The position numbers and the translations under genes were made by a program. This document shows positions 63,203 through 64,000 of a DNA stretch of 64,000 bases, piece by piece. Source of the stretch: Pseudomonas caricapapayae (GTDB lineage Bacteria; Pseudomonadota; Gammaproteobacteria; Pseudomonadales; Pseudomonadaceae); assembly GCF_001400735.1 (NCBI RefSeq), contig NZ_LJPW01000144.1, forward strand, positions 62,001 to 126,000. Direction: 5' to 3'. The notes under the pieces are model-generated. The model did no database searches. It was not told the origin of the DNA and was given only the letters and a program-made list of their open reading frames with translations. Each line of letters starts with the position of its first letter. The stretch's first letter is position 1.

Positions 63203-64000
63203 TCAGGCAACCTCCACCGGCGTGCTGTTCAGACGGGTCAGCGCCTGAATCACAGCGTCCGGCTCAAGCAAACGCATGCAGTTGTAATGACCGAAACGGC
63301 AGGTGCGTTCAAAGCACGGGCTGCATTCGATGCCCAGCCGGACCACTTCGACCTCGTCGGCCAGCGGCGGCGTGAAGTCTGGCGAGGTCGAACCATAGAC
63401 GGCCACCAGCGGGCGGTTCAGGGCGGCGGCCACATGCATCAGGCCGGAGTCGTTGGACACCACGGCATCGGCACACGAGAGCAGATCAATGGCCTCGGCC
63501 AGCGAAGTTTCGCCACTGAGGTTGACGGACTCCTCGCGCAGACCGGGAATCAACTCCTGTCGAATGCTCTCACCTACCGGATGGTCCTTTTTCGAACCAA
63601 ACAGCCAGACCTGCCAGCCTTCGCGAATACTGGCGTCAGCGACCTGTGCGTAATGCTCGGCGGGCCAACGCTTGGATTCGCCAAACTCCGCACCGGGGCA
63701 TAGCGCCAATACCGGACGATCCAGGCTCAGACCAAATTTACTCAAGGCCGCCTCGCGGGTCGCCGGGTCGATACGCAGACTGGGGCGGGGATAAGGACGC
63801 GGCAGTTCGCTGCCTTTTTCGAAAGCCAGGGCCATGAACCGTTCGATCATCAACGGATAGCGCTGCTTGTCGAGGGTGCGCACGTCATTGAGCAGACCGT
63901 AACGGAACTCGCCACGCCAGCCGGTACGTTTCGGGATACCGGCGAAAAACGGTACCAGCGCGGATTTCAACGAGTTGGGCAGCAGGATAGCCTGATCGTA
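63203..64000 (-). CDS. waaF: LPS heptosyltransferase II WaaF, N-terminus cut by window edge
   Basis: GT9 enzyme adding heptose II. The C-terminal part (about 266 residues) is visible; the N-terminus lies right of base 64000. Motifs: LCPGAEFGESKRWP donor loop, VSNDSGLMHVAAAL, YGSTSPDFTPPL and the cysteine-rich ECSPCFERTCRFGHYNC stretch typical of WaaF. First visible gene of the waaF-waaC-waaG-waaP-wapP-wapQ-kinase operon. Confidence 0.95.
   Translation of the reverse strand, partial: YDQAILLPNSLKSALVPFFAGIPKRTGWRGEFRYGLLNDVRTLDKQRYPLMIERFMALAFEKGSELPRPYPRPSLRIDPATREAALSKFGLSLDRPVLALCPGAEFGESKRWPAEHYAQVADASIREGWQVWLFGSKKDHPVGESIRQELIPGLREESVNLSGETSLAEAIDLLSCADAVVSNDSGLMHVAAALNRPLVAVYGSTSPDFTPPLADEVEVVRLGIECSPCFERTCRFGHYNCMRLLEPDAVIQALTRLNSTPVEVA

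Overview
This 64 kb window is a chromosomal segment of a Pseudomonas, most likely of the P. syringae group. The GC-rich coding, the gene order (amiB-tsaE-nnrD-queG-orn-rsgA-motBA-rhdA/psd-serB-parC-parE-cpdA-nudF-thiC-tolC, then waaA-hldE-msbA-waaL and the LPS core operon through waaF) and the protein sequences follow the arrangement I recall from P. aeruginosa around PA4947-PA5012. GACGC(T/G)..GCGTC-type palindromic repeats lie between several genes. I saw no tRNA, rRNA, IS element, prophage or CRISPR array.

Layout. 1-6.8 kb: cell-wall amidase, tRNA t6A factor TsaE, NAD(P)HX repair enzyme, queuosine reductase, a TRIC-type channel protein, oligoribonuclease and the ribosome-assembly GTPase RsgA. 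6.8-18.2 kb: the flagellar stator motAB behind a sigma-28 type promoter, an HDOD protein, one long reading frame joining rhodanese to phosphatidylserine decarboxylase, a PilZ-like protein, serB, an Smp/AhpA membrane protein and a PqiC-type lipoprotein. 18.4-27.4 kb: parC and parE separated by a retropepsin-like protease and a phytase-fold secreted protein, then the yqiA/cpdA/yqiB/nudF group. 27.5-33.5 kb: a DUF3298-type lipoprotein, cytX and thiC under a TPP riboswitch, and an outer-membrane TolC homologue.

33.7-64 kb is envelope and lipopolysaccharide biology: Kdo transferase WaaA, an SMR transporter, three less-known genes, HldE (ADP-heptose), MsbA (lipid A-core flippase), the ligase WaaL, glycosyltransferases, a PIG-L deacetylase, Mig-14, a carbamoyltransferase, several kinase-fold LPS proteins (five proteins, six kinase-like modules) and the heptosyltransferases WaaC/WaaF with WaaG. 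Together they make, phosphorylate, decorate, flip and cap the lipid A-core. Most genes overlap by a few bases in long minus-strand operons.

The most unusual element is a plus-strand gene (51119-57244) for a giant protein of about 2041 residues. It sits inside the LPS core locus between the carbamoyltransferase and the kinase genes, which I recall as adjacent in P. aeruginosa. It resembles Pseudomonas dermonecrotic-type toxins. Its C-terminal third is a tandem duplication of a Tiki/TraB/EreA/ChaN-like GxxH...E...GxxH domain: the second copy keeps all motif residues and the first has lost both histidines. The other notable oddity is the in-frame rhodanese-phosphatidylserine decarboxylase fusion at 10443-12269. 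Functions are inferred by reading motifs and recalling families; no database search was run.
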